Shown here piece after piece: positions 35,623-44,187 of a DNA stretch of 64,000 bases. The stretch covers positions 124,001-188,000 of the forward strand of contig NZ_VIVL01000009.1 of assembly GCF_007828835.1 (NCBI RefSeq), given 5' to 3'. This DNA comes from Variovorax beijingensis. Its GTDB lineage: Bacteria > Pseudomonadota > Gammaproteobacteria > Burkholderiales > Burkholderiaceae_C. A model generated the notes under the pieces. That model made no database searches. It saw only the letters and a list, made by a program, of their open reading frames with translations, and was not told the origin of the DNA. Position numbers and translations under genes: made by a program. The first letter of the stretch is position 1, and each line of letters begins with the position of its first letter.

Positions 35623-37314
35623 ATGCAACCACGCCCGCACTACAAGTTCTGGCCCAAGCGCCTGCCGCATTCGATCACCGTTCCCGCCACCTCGCTGTGG
35701 CACAACCTCGCAACCTCGGCGGCGCGCTATCCGGACAAGGCCGCGCTGGTCTTCTTCGGCCGGGTGCTGAGCTATCGCGATTTCGCCGAGCAGGTCGAGC
35801 GCCTGGCCGGCACGCTGCACGCCCTGGGCGTGAAGCGCGGCGACCGCGTGGTGCTGGACATGCAGAACTGCCCGCAGCTCGTGATCGCGCATTTCGCGAT
35901 CCTGCGCGCCAATGCGGTGGTGGTGCCCGTCAACCCGATGAACCGGGCCGAGGAGCTCAAGCACTACATCGTCGACCCCGACGCCAGGGTGGCCATCACC
36001 ACCGGCGACCTGGCCGGCGAACTTGCCAAGGCCAGCAACGCGCTGCCGCCCGCGCAGCAGCTGGCCCACATGATCGTGACCCAGTTCACCGACGCCTTCG
36101 ATGCCGATGCGAGCGGCGACGACGCTCCCGCGCCGGCCTGGAAGGAGTGGCTCGCCACGCGCCATCCGCTGCCCGAACTGGCGGGCGGCAAGGCCATGGC
36201 CTGGACCGATGCGCTGGCCGCGGGGCATGCCGCGCCCGAGCACGTGGTGGGCGCCAACGACATGGCGCTGCTGCCCTACACCAGCGGCACCACCGGTCTG
36301 CCCAAGGGCTGCGTGCACCACCATTCAAGCCTCATGCACAACGCGGTGGCCAGCCAGCTCTGGGGCCAGGCCACCTCGGAAGCGGTGGTGCTGGCGGTGG
36401 TGCCCATGTTCCATATCACGGGCGTGGTGAGCATGATGCACACCTCCATCCTCGCGGCGGCCACGCTGGTCATCATGCCGCGCTGGGACCGCGAGGTGGC
36501 GGGCCGGCTCATCTCGCGCTGGAAGGTCACGAGCTGGACCAACATCCCCACCATGGTGATCGACCTCATGGCCAGCCCCAACTTCGCGAGCTACGACCTG
36601 TCGAGCATCACGCACATCGGCGGCGGCGGCGCGGCCATGCCGCAGGCCGTGGCGCAGCGCCTCTTCGAGCAGTACGGCCTCAAGTACCAGGAGGGCTACG
36701 GCCTCACCGAAACCGCCGCGCCTTCGCACACCAACCCCTCGGACCACCCCAAGCAGCAGTGCCTGGGCATTCCGTTCATGAGCACCGATGCGCGCGTGGT
36801 CGACCCCGACACACTGGCCGAAATGCCCATCGGCGAATCGGGCGAGATCATCATTCATGGCCCCGAGGTGTTCCAGGGCTACTGGAAGCGCCCCGACGCC
36901 ACCCAGGCGGCTTTCGTCGAGTTCGAGGGCAGGCGCTTCTTCCGCTCGGGCGACATGGGCCGCATGGACGAGGACGGCTACTTCTTCATGACCGACCGCC
37001 TGAAGCGCATGATCAACGCGAGCGGCTTCAAGGTCTGGCCGGCCGAGGTCGAGCTGCTGATGTTCCGCCATCCCGCCATCCAGGAGGCCTGCGTCATTTC
37101 CACCCGGGACGACTACCGCGGCGAATCGGTCAAGGCCGTGGTGGTGCTGCGCGCCACGCACAAGGACACCACCGAGCGGCAGATCATCGACTGGTGCCGC
37201 GAGAACATGGCGGTCTACAAGATCCCGCGCAAGGTGCAGTTCGTCGACGCGCTGCCCAAGAGCGGCAGCGGCAAGGTGATGTGGCGGCTGCTGCAGGAAG
37301 ACGAAAACAAATGA
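35623..37314 (+). CDS. Long-chain fatty acid/aromatic acyl-CoA ligase
   Basis: AMP-binding (ANL) enzyme of 563 residues: activates a carboxylic acid via acyl-AMP then transfers it to CoA. A3 motif YTSGTTGLPKGC, A5 YGLTETAAPSHTN, A7 SGDMGRMDEDGY, A8 DRLKRMINASGFKVWPAEVE and the C-terminal lysine in PKSGSGKVMWR are complete. The ATG has no strong ribosome-binding site; a TTG lies two codons upstream. Gene is alone, so the acid is not indicated. The N-terminal HPHYK... type tail is like medium/long-chain FadD-like ligases of this group. Confidence 0.9.
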   Translation: MQPRPHYKFWPKRLPHSITVPATSLWHNLATSAARYPDKAALVFFGRVLSYRDFAEQVERLAGTLHALGVKRGDRVVLDMQNCPQLVIAHFAILRANAVVVPVNPMNRAEELKHYIVDPDARVAITTGDLAGELAKASNALPPAQQLAHMIVTQFTDAFDADASGDDAPAPAWKEWLATRHPLPELAGGKAMAWTDALAAGHAAPEHVVGANDMALLPYTSGTTGLPKGCVHHHSSLMHNAVASQLWGQATSEAVVLAVVPMFHITGVVSMMHTSILAAATLVIMPRWDREVAGRLISRWKVTSWTNIPTMVIDLMASPNFASYDLSSITHIGGGGAAMPQAVAQRLFEQYGLKYQEGYGLTETAAPSHTNPSDHPKQQCLGIPFMSTDARVVDPDTLAEMPIGESGEIIIHGPEVFQGYWKRPDATQAAFVEFEGRRFFRSGDMGRMDEDGYFFMTDRLKRMINASGFKVWPAEVELLMFRHPAIQEACVISTRDDYRGESVKAVVVLRATHKDTTERQIIDWCRENMAVYKIPRKVQFVDALPKSGSGKVMWRLLQEDENK

Positions 37315-37389
37315 TTCAGCCGGGCGGGGCGGGCACTTCGCGCCGAGAATCGACGCTCCTTGCACCCTGTGCGTTCCGTTCCTGCCTGC

Positions 37390-37917
37390 ATGCGTTTTCG
37401 CCCGGTTTTTTCTCTTCTTCTTTTTGCATTCGTCTCTCTGCCGCTGCTGGCTCGCGCCGAGCCCCGCAGTTGCCTGGTGGTCGGCATCAGCGACGGCGAC
37501 ACGCTCACCGCGCGCTGCGGGCGCGCCGGCTCCTATGAGCAGATCAAGGTGCGCATCGCCGCGATCGATGCGCCCGAAAGCAGGCAGCCCTATGGCCAGC
37601 GCAGCCGGCAGGCGCTGAGCCGGCTCTGCTACGCCGTAGAGGCGCAGATCACGCCGCGCGACACCGACCGCTACGGGCGCACCGTGGCCGACGTGGCTTG
37701 CAACGGCGAGGACGCCGCAACCCGCATGGTGTCCGGCGGCTGGGCCTGGGTCTACGACTACGACGGCATCGCGACCAGGCGCGGCGGCGGGCTCTTCAAG
37801 CTGCAGGACGCCGCGCGTGCGCAAGGCCTGGGGCTGTGGGCCGATTCGAAGCCGACGCCGCCCTGGGACTGGCGGCGCGAGCGGCGCGAGCACCACTGGA
37901 GCGACGCCTTTTTTTGA
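37390..37917 (+). CDS. Secreted thermonuclease (SNase-like)
   Basis: Staphylococcal-nuclease fold, 175 residues with a signal peptide (LLLFAFVSLPLLARA). Catalytic elements are GISDGDTLTARC, IAAIDAPESRQPYG (metal Asp) and DRYGRTVADV (Arg). It degrades DNA or RNA in the periplasm or outside. ATG chosen; a TTG ten codons upstream would spoil the signal peptide. Stop is followed after 11 bases by the Pho-box-like site of the next gene. Confidence 0.9.
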   Translation: MRFRPVFSLLLFAFVSLPLLARAEPRSCLVVGISDGDTLTARCGRAGSYEQIKVRIAAIDAPESRQPYGQRSRQALSRLCYAVEAQITPRDTDRYGRTVADVACNGEDAATRMVSGGWAWVYDYDGIATRRGGGLFKLQDAARAQGLGLWADSKPTPPWDWRRERREHHWSDAFF

Positions 37918-37928
37918 GCCCCCGGCCG

Positions 37929-37946
37929 CTGTCATGGCGGATTCAT
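37929..37946 (+). promoter_or_regulatory. Pho-box-like site upstream of the PhoX gene
   Basis: CTGTCATGGCGGATTCAT: the first 7-mer equals the PhoB consensus CTGTCAT exactly and, after the four-base spacer, the second 7-mer matches at the last four positions. It lies 49 bases before the PhoX ATG, so phosphate starvation control by PhoB is likely. Confidence 0.6.
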
Positions 37947-37961
37947 GCGGGCGCGAGACCA

Positions 37962-37984
37962 TCATGGGTTCTCGCAACCCATGA
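37962..37984 (+). promoter_or_regulatory. Perfect leader hairpin before the PhoX gene
   Basis: TCATGGGTT and AACCCATGA are perfect 9-bp arms around a CTCGC loop, ending 10 bases before the ATG. In RNA it would occlude the ribosome-binding region or, as DNA, could be an operator. Confidence 0.5.
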
Positions 37985-37994
37985 CGACAAGAAG

Positions 37995-39920
37995 ATGGCC
38001 AAAGATTTCGAGCAAATGGAGGACTCCAATCCCTCCGCCAATCCCACCATCCACGAAGTTTCCGACCCGCAGCGCCGCGTGTTCGTGCGCGGCGGCCTGG
38101 CGGCGGCCGTGGCGGGCCTTTTCGGTCCCCTGGCGGCCGGCACGCTGGCCGGCTGCGCCAGCACCGGCCCTTCGGTGAGCACGCTGGGCCGGGCCATCGG
38201 CTTCAAGAGCGTGCCCATGGCCGCCGTCGACCGCGTCGTCGTGCCCGAGGGCTACAGCGCGCAGGTGCTCTACCGCTGGGGCGACGCCACCGGCATCGCT
38301 GGCCAGATGCCCGCATTCAAGACCGATGGCTCCAACACCGCGGACGAACAGGCCCTGCAGGCCGGCATGCATCACGACGGCATGGCCTTCTTTCCGCAGG
38401 GCGGATCGAACCGCGGCCTGCTGGTGCTGAACCACGAATATGTCGACGACGGCCTGCTGCATCCGGACGGCATGAAGACCTGGACGGCCGAGAAGGTGCG
38501 CAAGTCGATGAACGCGCATGGCGTCTCGGTGATCGAGCTGCAGCGCGAAGGCACGAAGTGGACGCAGGTGCTGCCGTCGCGCTTCGCGCGCCGCATCACC
38601 GCGCTCACGCCGATGACGCTCACCGGCCCCGCCGCCGGCCACCCCATGCTGCGCACCGCGGCCGACCCCACGGGCACGCAGGTGCTCGGCACCTACAACA
38701 ACTGCTCGAACGGCCAGACGCCCTGGGGTACCTACCTGACCTGCGAGGAAAACTTCGCGGATTACTTCGAAGGCACCGACACGCCCGACGCGCACCAGAA
38801 GCGCTGGGGCATCAAGAAGGGCAACGGCGCCAAGTACCGCTGGCACGAGCACGACGCGCGCTTCGACGTGGCGAAGCACCCGAACGAATCCAACCGCTAC
38901 GGCTGGGTGGTCGAGATCGACCCGCAGGACCCGGCCTCGACGCCGCGCAAGCGCACCGCGCTCGGCCGCGCCGCGCACGAAGGCGCCGCCACCGCGCTCA
39001 CCAACGACGGCCGCGCGGTCATCTACATGGGCGAGGACTCGCGCTTCGAATACATCTACAAGTTCGTGAGCCGCGACAGGGTGCAGCCCGGCGGCGCGGC
39101 CGCCAACCGCGACCTGCTCGACCACGGCACGCTGTACGTCGCCCGCTTCGACGTGGACGGCACCGGCGAGTGGCTGCCGCTGGTGCAGGGCAGGAACGGG
39201 CTCGTCGCCGACAAGGGCTTCGCGACCCAGGGCGACGTGCTCATCAAGGCGCGCCAAGCCAGCGACCTGCTGGGCGCCACCAGGATGGACCGTCCCGAAT
39301 GGACCACCGTCGATCCGCTGACGAAGGAGGTCTATTGCACCCTCACCAACAACAGCAACCGCGGTGCGCCGGGCCAGCCCTTCATGGACGCGGCCAATCC
39401 GCGCTCCAACAACACGATGGGCCAGATCATCCGATGGAAGGAAAGCGGCGACCTCGATGCGACGAAGTTCGCCTGGAACCATCTCGTGCTTGCGGGCGAC
39501 CCGAAGCAGCCGCGCTACGAAGCGCAGGGCAACATCAAGGGCGACGCCTTCGGCAGCCCCGACGGCCTGATGGTCGATGCACGCGGCGTGCTGTGGATCG
39601 AGACCGACGTCTCGACCTCCACGCTCGGCAAGGGCGAATACGCCAACCTGCCGAACAACCAGATGCTGGCCTGCGACCCGACGAAGGGCGAAATCCGCCG
39701 CTTCCTGCTCGGGCCGGCCGGCTGCGAGATCACAGGCCTCACGGCCACGCCCGATCTGCGCACGCTCTTCATCAACATCCAGCATCCGGGTGAGCCGGCC
39801 AACGAGCGCAGCGACCCGGAACGTCCGCTCGCCGTGTCGAAGTGGCCGGACGGCGCCGGGCGCCCGCGCTCGGCAACGGTCGCCATCACGAAGAACGATG
39901 GCGGTGTGATCGGAACCTGA
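37995..39920 (+). CDS. PhoX-family alkaline phosphatase (DUF839)
   Basis: Exported phosphatase of 641 residues. Tat-type signal (QRRVFVRGGLAAAVAGLF) followed by GTLAGC, so possibly Tat-exported and lipid-anchored. The PhoX fold uses an Fe/Ca cluster: GTYLTCEENFADY contains the cysteine and glutamate ligands seen in PhoX, and YMGEDSRFEYIYKFVS, DGLMVDARGVLWIETD are family blocks. It hydrolyses phosphomonoesters to release phosphate. A Pho-box-like site and a hairpin lie upstream. Weak ribosome-binding site (AAGA) before the ATG. Confidence 0.9.
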   Translation: MAKDFEQMEDSNPSANPTIHEVSDPQRRVFVRGGLAAAVAGLFGPLAAGTLAGCASTGPSVSTLGRAIGFKSVPMAAVDRVVVPEGYSAQVLYRWGDATGIAGQMPAFKTDGSNTADEQALQAGMHHDGMAFFPQGGSNRGLLVLNHEYVDDGLLHPDGMKTWTAEKVRKSMNAHGVSVIELQREGTKWTQVLPSRFARRITALTPMTLTGPAAGHPMLRTAADPTGTQVLGTYNNCSNGQTPWGTYLTCEENFADYFEGTDTPDAHQKRWGIKKGNGAKYRWHEHDARFDVAKHPNESNRYGWVVEIDPQDPASTPRKRTALGRAAHEGAATALTNDGRAVIYMGEDSRFEYIYKFVSRDRVQPGGAAANRDLLDHGTLYVARFDVDGTGEWLPLVQGRNGLVADKGFATQGDVLIKARQASDLLGATRMDRPEWTTVDPLTKEVYCTLTNNSNRGAPGQPFMDAANPRSNNTMGQIIRWKESGDLDATKFAWNHLVLAGDPKQPRYEAQGNIKGDAFGSPDGLMVDARGVLWIETDVSTSTLGKGEYANLPNNQMLACDPTKGEIRRFLLGPAGCEITGLTATPDLRTLFINIQHPGEPANERSDPERPLAVSKWPDGAGRPRSATVAITKNDGGVIGT

Positions 39921-39944
39921 GGCGGGAAGGGGCAGGGCGCGCCG

Positions 39945-41291
39945 CTAGGACTCGCTCCTGCCCTGCACGTCCGCCACCACGCGCGCATTGCGCTGGAAGC
40001 TCCAGTAGGCGCTGGCCCAGTCCATCATCACCACGATGCGGTTGCGGAATCCGATCAGGAAGTACGCATGCGCGAACAGCCAGAACAGCCATGCGAGCCG
40101 GCCGCTGAAGCGCAGCGGGCCGAGGGGCGTTTCCAGGTCCACCACCGCCGAGTTGCGGCCGATGGTGGCCAGGTTGCCGTAGTCCCGGTAGCGGAAAGGC
40201 ACCGTCGGCTCGCCCGCGATGCGGCGAAGAATGTTGGCGGCCGCCGCGCGGCCCATCTGCTTGGCGCCGGGCGACACGCCGGGCACCGGTTTGGGCGGCT
40301 TGCCGGGCGCGTAGCTCAGGGCCGCGGCCAGGTCGCCCACCACGCTGATCTCGGGATGGCCCGGCAGGCTCAGGTCGGACTCGACCTTGACGCGGCCGGC
40401 GCGGTCGCATTCGGCGCCGGTCGCCTCGCCCAGCATGCGCCCCAGCGGCGAAGCTGCGACGCCTGCCGCCCACACCACGCAGCTGGTGTCGATGCGGTAG
40501 CCGGTGGCGGGTGCGCCGTCGGCGCCACCGCCGGACTGCACTTCGAGCCCGCCGGCGTCGATGGCGGTCACGCGCGCATTGAGCCGCACTTCGACGCCGA
40601 GTTTTTCCAGTTGTTCGAGCGCCTTCTGGCTGAGGTTCTCGGGCATGGCCTGCAGCACGCGCGGTCCGCCTTCGATCAGCAGCACCTGCGCGCTCCCGGG
40701 GTCGATGTGGCGGAACTCGCCGGCGAGCGTGTGCTTGGCAATCTCGGCCAGCGTGCCTGCCATTTCGACCCCCGTCGGGCCGGCGCCGATCACCGCGAAG
40801 GTGAGCAGGGCGCGGCGGCGCTCCGGGTCGGTTGCGGTTTCGGCCGCCTCGAACGACATCAGCACGCGGCGGCGGATCTCGAAGGCGTCGGCCAGCGTCT
40901 TCAGGCCGGGCGCGACGGGCGCCCATTCGTCATGGCCGAAATAGCTGTGCGTGGCGCCGGCCGCGACGACCAGATGGTCGTAGCTCACCAGGCTGCCGTT
41001 GGCCAGCCGGACCGCGCGCGCGGCCGGATCGATGGCACTCACTTCGCCGAGCAGCGTGGTGATGCGCGGCTGCCGGCGGAACAGGGCCCGCACCGGCGCC
41101 GCGATCGACGGCGCAGCCAGGCCGGCGGTCGCCACCTGGTAGAGCAGGGGCTGGAACAGGTGGTGGTTGGTCTTCTCGATCACCGTCACGTCCACGTCGG
41201 CGCTTTCGAGCCGGCGCGCGGCTTCGAGTCCACCGAATCCGCAGCCGACGATGACGACATGGGGGCGGGCGGAGGCGTTGGTCGTTTGCAT
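39945..41291 (-). CDS. ndh: Type II NADH:quinone oxidoreductase
   Basis: NDH-2-like flavoprotein of 448 residues that passes electrons from NADH to quinone without pumping protons. FAD-binding VVIVGCGFGGLEAARRLE and NADH-binding VIGAGPTGVEMAGTLAEIA are both present, and the quinone-site motif with PGVSPGAKQMGRAAA. C-terminal hydrophobic helix RLAWLFWLFAHAYFLIGF anchors it to the membrane. A long open frame runs further upstream, but MQTTNAS gives the family length. Confidence 0.92.
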   Translation of the reverse strand: MQTTNASARPHVVIVGCGFGGLEAARRLESADVDVTVIEKTNHHLFQPLLYQVATAGLAAPSIAAPVRALFRRQPRITTLLGEVSAIDPAARAVRLANGSLVSYDHLVVAAGATHSYFGHDEWAPVAPGLKTLADAFEIRRRVLMSFEAAETATDPERRRALLTFAVIGAGPTGVEMAGTLAEIAKHTLAGEFRHIDPGSAQVLLIEGGPRVLQAMPENLSQKALEQLEKLGVEVRLNARVTAIDAGGLEVQSGGGADGAPATGYRIDTSCVVWAAGVAASPLGRMLGEATGAECDRAGRVKVESDLSLPGHPEISVVGDLAAALSYAPGKPPKPVPGVSPGAKQMGRAAAANILRRIAGEPTVPFRYRDYGNLATIGRNSAVVDLETPLGPLRFSGRLAWLFWLFAHAYFLIGFRNRIVVMMDWASAYWSFQRNARVVADVQGRSES

Positions 41292-41469
41292 CGAACAGAT
41301 GATACGCAGCCGCCCTGCACGCCGGCCGATCTTGTGCCAAAGTGGCTCCCCCCACCGATGCCTGCATTGCGGCGCGGCGTGACACGGCGCTTCAAGGGCG
41401 CGAACTTGTCCTACGCGCTGCTGCAACGGCCATCGGCTACAAATTGCGGTTGACCCGACTGGAGACACC

Positions 41470-42726
41470 ATGACGCTTTCCCGGCCGATCACCCAGGCGG
41501 CAAGCGCGCTGCGCGGCAAGTTCCGCGAAGTGCGCGCCGCCAGCCTGGCACTCGCCGCGCCGCTCTCCGCCGAAGACCAGTGCATCCAGTCGATGCCCGA
41601 CGCGAGCCCGACCAAATGGCATCTCGCGCACACGACCTGGTTCTTCGAGACCGTGCTGCTCCAGCCGCATGCGGCGGGCTACCGGCCTTTCGACGAGCGG
41701 TTCCATTACCTCTTCAACTCGTACTACGAAGCGCTCGGCCCGCGCCATCCGCGCCCGCAGCGGGGGCTGCTCACGCGCCCTTCCGTGGACGAGGTGCATG
41801 CCTACCGCACCCATGTCGACGAGGCGGTGCTCGCGCTGCTCGACGCCGGCGCCGGCGAGCGCGACTGGGCGGCCATCGAGCCCATCGTCACGCTCGGGCT
41901 GCACCACGAACAGCAGCACCAGGAGCTGCTGCTCACCGACATCCTGCATGCCTTGTCGTGCAATCCGCTGTTGCCCGCCTACCGGCCCGCGACAGGGCCC
42001 GCGCTGCGGTTGGCTGCCGTGCCGCCGGCCATGCGCTGGCTACCGCAGCCCGGCGGCCTGGTGCAGGTGGGCCATGAAGGGCCGCAGCGGGGCTTTGCCT
42101 TCGACAACGAGACGCCGCGCCACGCGGCCCTGCTGCAGCCCTGTGCCATTGCCGACCGGCTGGTGAGCTGCGGCGACTATGCGCAGTTTATTGCCGACGG
42201 TGGCTACCAGCGCCCCGAGCTCTGGCTCTCCGACGGCTGGGCGGCGGTGCAGGCGCAGGGCTGGCGCCATCCGGCCTATTGGCTGGCCGCCGACGATCCC
42301 CGGCTGCAAGCCCAGCAGCCGCAGGGCGGATGGCAGGTGTTCGGCCTGCATGGCGTGCGGCCGATGGAGGCCGATGCGCCCGTGTCGCAGCTGAGCTTCT
42401 ACGAGGCCGCAGCCTATGCCGAATGGGCCGGTGCGCGCCTGCCGACCGAATTCGAATGGGAAGCGGCCTTCGATGCGCCTGGCATCTCGCAAATGACGGG
42501 CCACGTCTGGCAGTGGACGCGCTCCTCCTACGACCCGTATCCCGGATTCAGGCCCATGCCCGGCATCGCGGCCGAATACAACGGCAAGTTCATGGTGGGC
42601 CAGCTGGTGCTGCGTGGCGGCAGCGTGGCCACGCCGGCCGGGCACACGCGGCCCAGCTACCGCAATTTCTTTCCGCCGGCGGCGCGCTGGCAGTTCTCGG
42701 GGCTGCGGCTCGCGAAAGACATCTGA
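41470..42726 (+). CDS. egtB: Ergothioneine biosynthesis sulfoxide synthase EgtB
   Basis: Non-heme iron enzyme of 418 residues: joins hercynine to gamma-glutamylcysteine or cysteine with O2. The N-terminal DinB-like domain gives the iron triad, His51 (KWHLAHTTWFF) and His146/His150 (LGLHHEQQHQELL); the C-terminal FGE-sulfatase domain holds ARLPTEFEWEAAF and GHVWQWTRSSYDPYPGF. GGAGACACC abuts the ATG. egtD follows after three bases. Variovorax also has a selenoneine synthase SenA in the same family; without senB/senC beside it, EgtB is the better call here. Confidence 0.92.
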   Translation: MTLSRPITQAASALRGKFREVRAASLALAAPLSAEDQCIQSMPDASPTKWHLAHTTWFFETVLLQPHAAGYRPFDERFHYLFNSYYEALGPRHPRPQRGLLTRPSVDEVHAYRTHVDEAVLALLDAGAGERDWAAIEPIVTLGLHHEQQHQELLLTDILHALSCNPLLPAYRPATGPALRLAAVPPAMRWLPQPGGLVQVGHEGPQRGFAFDNETPRHAALLQPCAIADRLVSCGDYAQFIADGGYQRPELWLSDGWAAVQAQGWRHPAYWLAADDPRLQAQQPQGGWQVFGLHGVRPMEADAPVSQLSFYEAAAYAEWAGARLPTEFEWEAAFDAPGISQMTGHVWQWTRSSYDPYPGFRPMPGIAAEYNGKFMVGQLVLRGGSVATPAGHTRPSYRNFFPPAARWQFSGLRLAKDI

Positions 42727-42729
42727 ATC

Positions 42730-43743
42730 ATGCGCAATCCAAGCTCCTCGTCCTCCCTGTCGTTTGCCGCCGCCCAACAGCAGCAGCGCCACCCTGTCGC
42801 ACCCGCCGCCCCGGAAAGTGCGGCGCTCTCCGAGTTCGGCCGCGAGATGCGGGCGGGCCTTGCGCGCAGGCCGCGCAGCATTTCGCCCAAGTATTTTTAT
42901 GACGCCGCGGGGTCGCAGCTGTTCGACCGCATTTGCGAACTGCCCGAGTACTACCCCACGCGCACCGAGCTGCGCATCCTCGGCGAATGCGCGGGCGAGA
43001 TCGCCGCGCAGGTGGGGCCGGGCGCCGAGATCGTCGAGTTCGGCGCCGGCTCGCTCACCAAGGTGCGGCTGTTGCTCGATGCGCTCGAGGCGCCCCGGCG
43101 CTACCTGCCGATCGACATCTCGGGCGAGCACCTGGCGGCCGCGGCCGAGCGGCTCAAGGCCGACTATCCGGAGCTGGCGGTGCAGCCGATTGCGGCGGAC
43201 TACACCATGCCGCTGGTGCTGCCCGCGCCGCTCGCGGGTGCGGGCAAGCGGGTGGGCTTTTTCCCCGGCTCGACGATCGGGAATTTCGAGCCCGACGAGG
43301 CGCTGGCCTTCCTGCAGCTCGCGGCGCGCATGCTGCGCGGCGGTGGGCTGCTGATCGGCGTCGACCTGGTGAAGGACCCGGGCCGCCTGCATGCGGCCTA
43401 CAACGATGCGCAGGGCGTGACCGCCGCGTTCAACCTCAATTTGTTGCGGCGCGCCAATACCGAGCTCGATGCGAACTTCGACCTCGACGGCTTTGCGCAC
43501 GCGGCGTTCTACAACGCGCCGAAGCAGCGCATCGAGATGAACCTGGTGAGCCGGCGGGACCAGATCGTCTCGCTGAACGGCGAGCGCTTTGCGTTCGAGG
43601 AAGGGGAGACCATCCACACCGAGTACTCGCACAAGTTCACCGTGGAAGGGCTGCGGGCTTTGGCGGTGAAGGCGGGGTTCCGGCCGGGGGCGGTGTGGAC
43701 GGATCCGGAGAGGCTCTTCAGCGTGCATTGGCTTTCGGCCTGA
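42730..43743 (+). CDS. egtD: L-histidine N-alpha-methyltransferase EgtD
   Basis: SAM-dependent enzyme of 337 residues that trimethylates histidine to hercynine. Family blocks: RSISPKYFYDAAGSQLFDRI, ELPEYYPTRTELRIL, VEFGAGSLTKVRLLLDAL (SAM loop), VGFFPGSTIGNFEP and EGETIHTEYSHKF. An N-terminal Ser/Gln-rich tail of about 25 residues is extra. Three bases after egtB, so cotranslated. EgtA, EgtC and EgtE are absent nearby; the window's gshA could supply gamma-glutamylcysteine. Confidence 0.94.
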   Translation: MRNPSSSSSLSFAAAQQQQRHPVAPAAPESAALSEFGREMRAGLARRPRSISPKYFYDAAGSQLFDRICELPEYYPTRTELRILGECAGEIAAQVGPGAEIVEFGAGSLTKVRLLLDALEAPRRYLPIDISGEHLAAAAERLKADYPELAVQPIAADYTMPLVLPAPLAGAGKRVGFFPGSTIGNFEPDEALAFLQLAARMLRGGGLLIGVDLVKDPGRLHAAYNDAQGVTAAFNLNLLRRANTELDANFDLDGFAHAAFYNAPKQRIEMNLVSRRDQIVSLNGERFAFEEGETIHTEYSHKFTVEGLRALAVKAGFRPGAVWTDPERLFSVHWLSA

Positions 43744-43747
43744 TTTT

Positions 43748-43782
43748 GGTTCCGGGGCCGGGGCGAGTCCCGGCCCCGAACC
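43748..43782 (+). terminator. Strong GC hairpin after egtD
   Basis: GGTTCCGGGGCCGGG and CCCGGCCCCGAACC pair with one bulged base around a short GCGAGT-type loop, four bases after the egtD stop. No T-run follows, so termination is uncertain, but the stem is strong enough to end or attenuate the operon. Confidence 0.55.
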
Positions 43783-43902
43783 TCAACCGGCATAACCCAG
43801 GCCGGAATCGTCCGCCAAACGCAACGGGCACAATACCCTTCCCCGCGCGGCCCCGCACCCGCCAAGTGCGCCCCCCGCCACCCCCGTTGGAGTGCAAAGA
43901 CC

Positions 43903-44187
43903 ATGAAAGCAACCTGGAACGGCGTCACCATCGCCGAAAGCGACGACACCGTGCTTGTTGAAGGCAACCACTATTTCCCGATGAGCTCGCTCAATCGCGA
44001 CCATGTGACCTTCAGCAACCACAAGACCACCTGCGCCTGGAAGGGCACGGCCAGCTACTACTCGCTGCTGGTCAATGGCGAGCTCCACACCGACGCCGCC
44101 TGGTACTACGCCGACCCGAAGCCCGAAGCCGAGGAAATCCGCGATCGCGTGGCGTTCTGGAAGGACGTGAAGGTCACCGCGTCGTGA
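43903..44187 (+). CDS. DUF427 domain protein
   Basis: Small protein of 94 residues: MKATWNGVTIAESDDTVLVE, NHYFPMSSL and TTCAWKGTASYYSLLVNG are exact DUF427 features. Fold is a small beta barrel with aromatic residues around a cleft; function not settled. Its stop overlaps the GTG of the next gene, so the two are coupled. Family members often lie beside redox or methyltransferase genes. Confidence 0.92.
   Translation: MKATWNGVTIAESDDTVLVEGNHYFPMSSLNRDHVTFSNHKTTCAWKGTASYYSLLVNGELHTDAAWYYADPKPEAEEIRDRVAFWKDVKVTAS

Noticed and set aside
37360..37389. TTG start for the secreted nuclease
   Set aside because: The downstream ATG gives a normal signal peptide; the longer form would place extra residues before it.
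41470..43743. Selenoneine cluster (senA type)
   Set aside because: The EgtB homologue could be SenA, but no SenB-like glycosyltransferase-type or SenC/SelD-like selenophosphate synthetase gene is nearby, and egtD follows directly.
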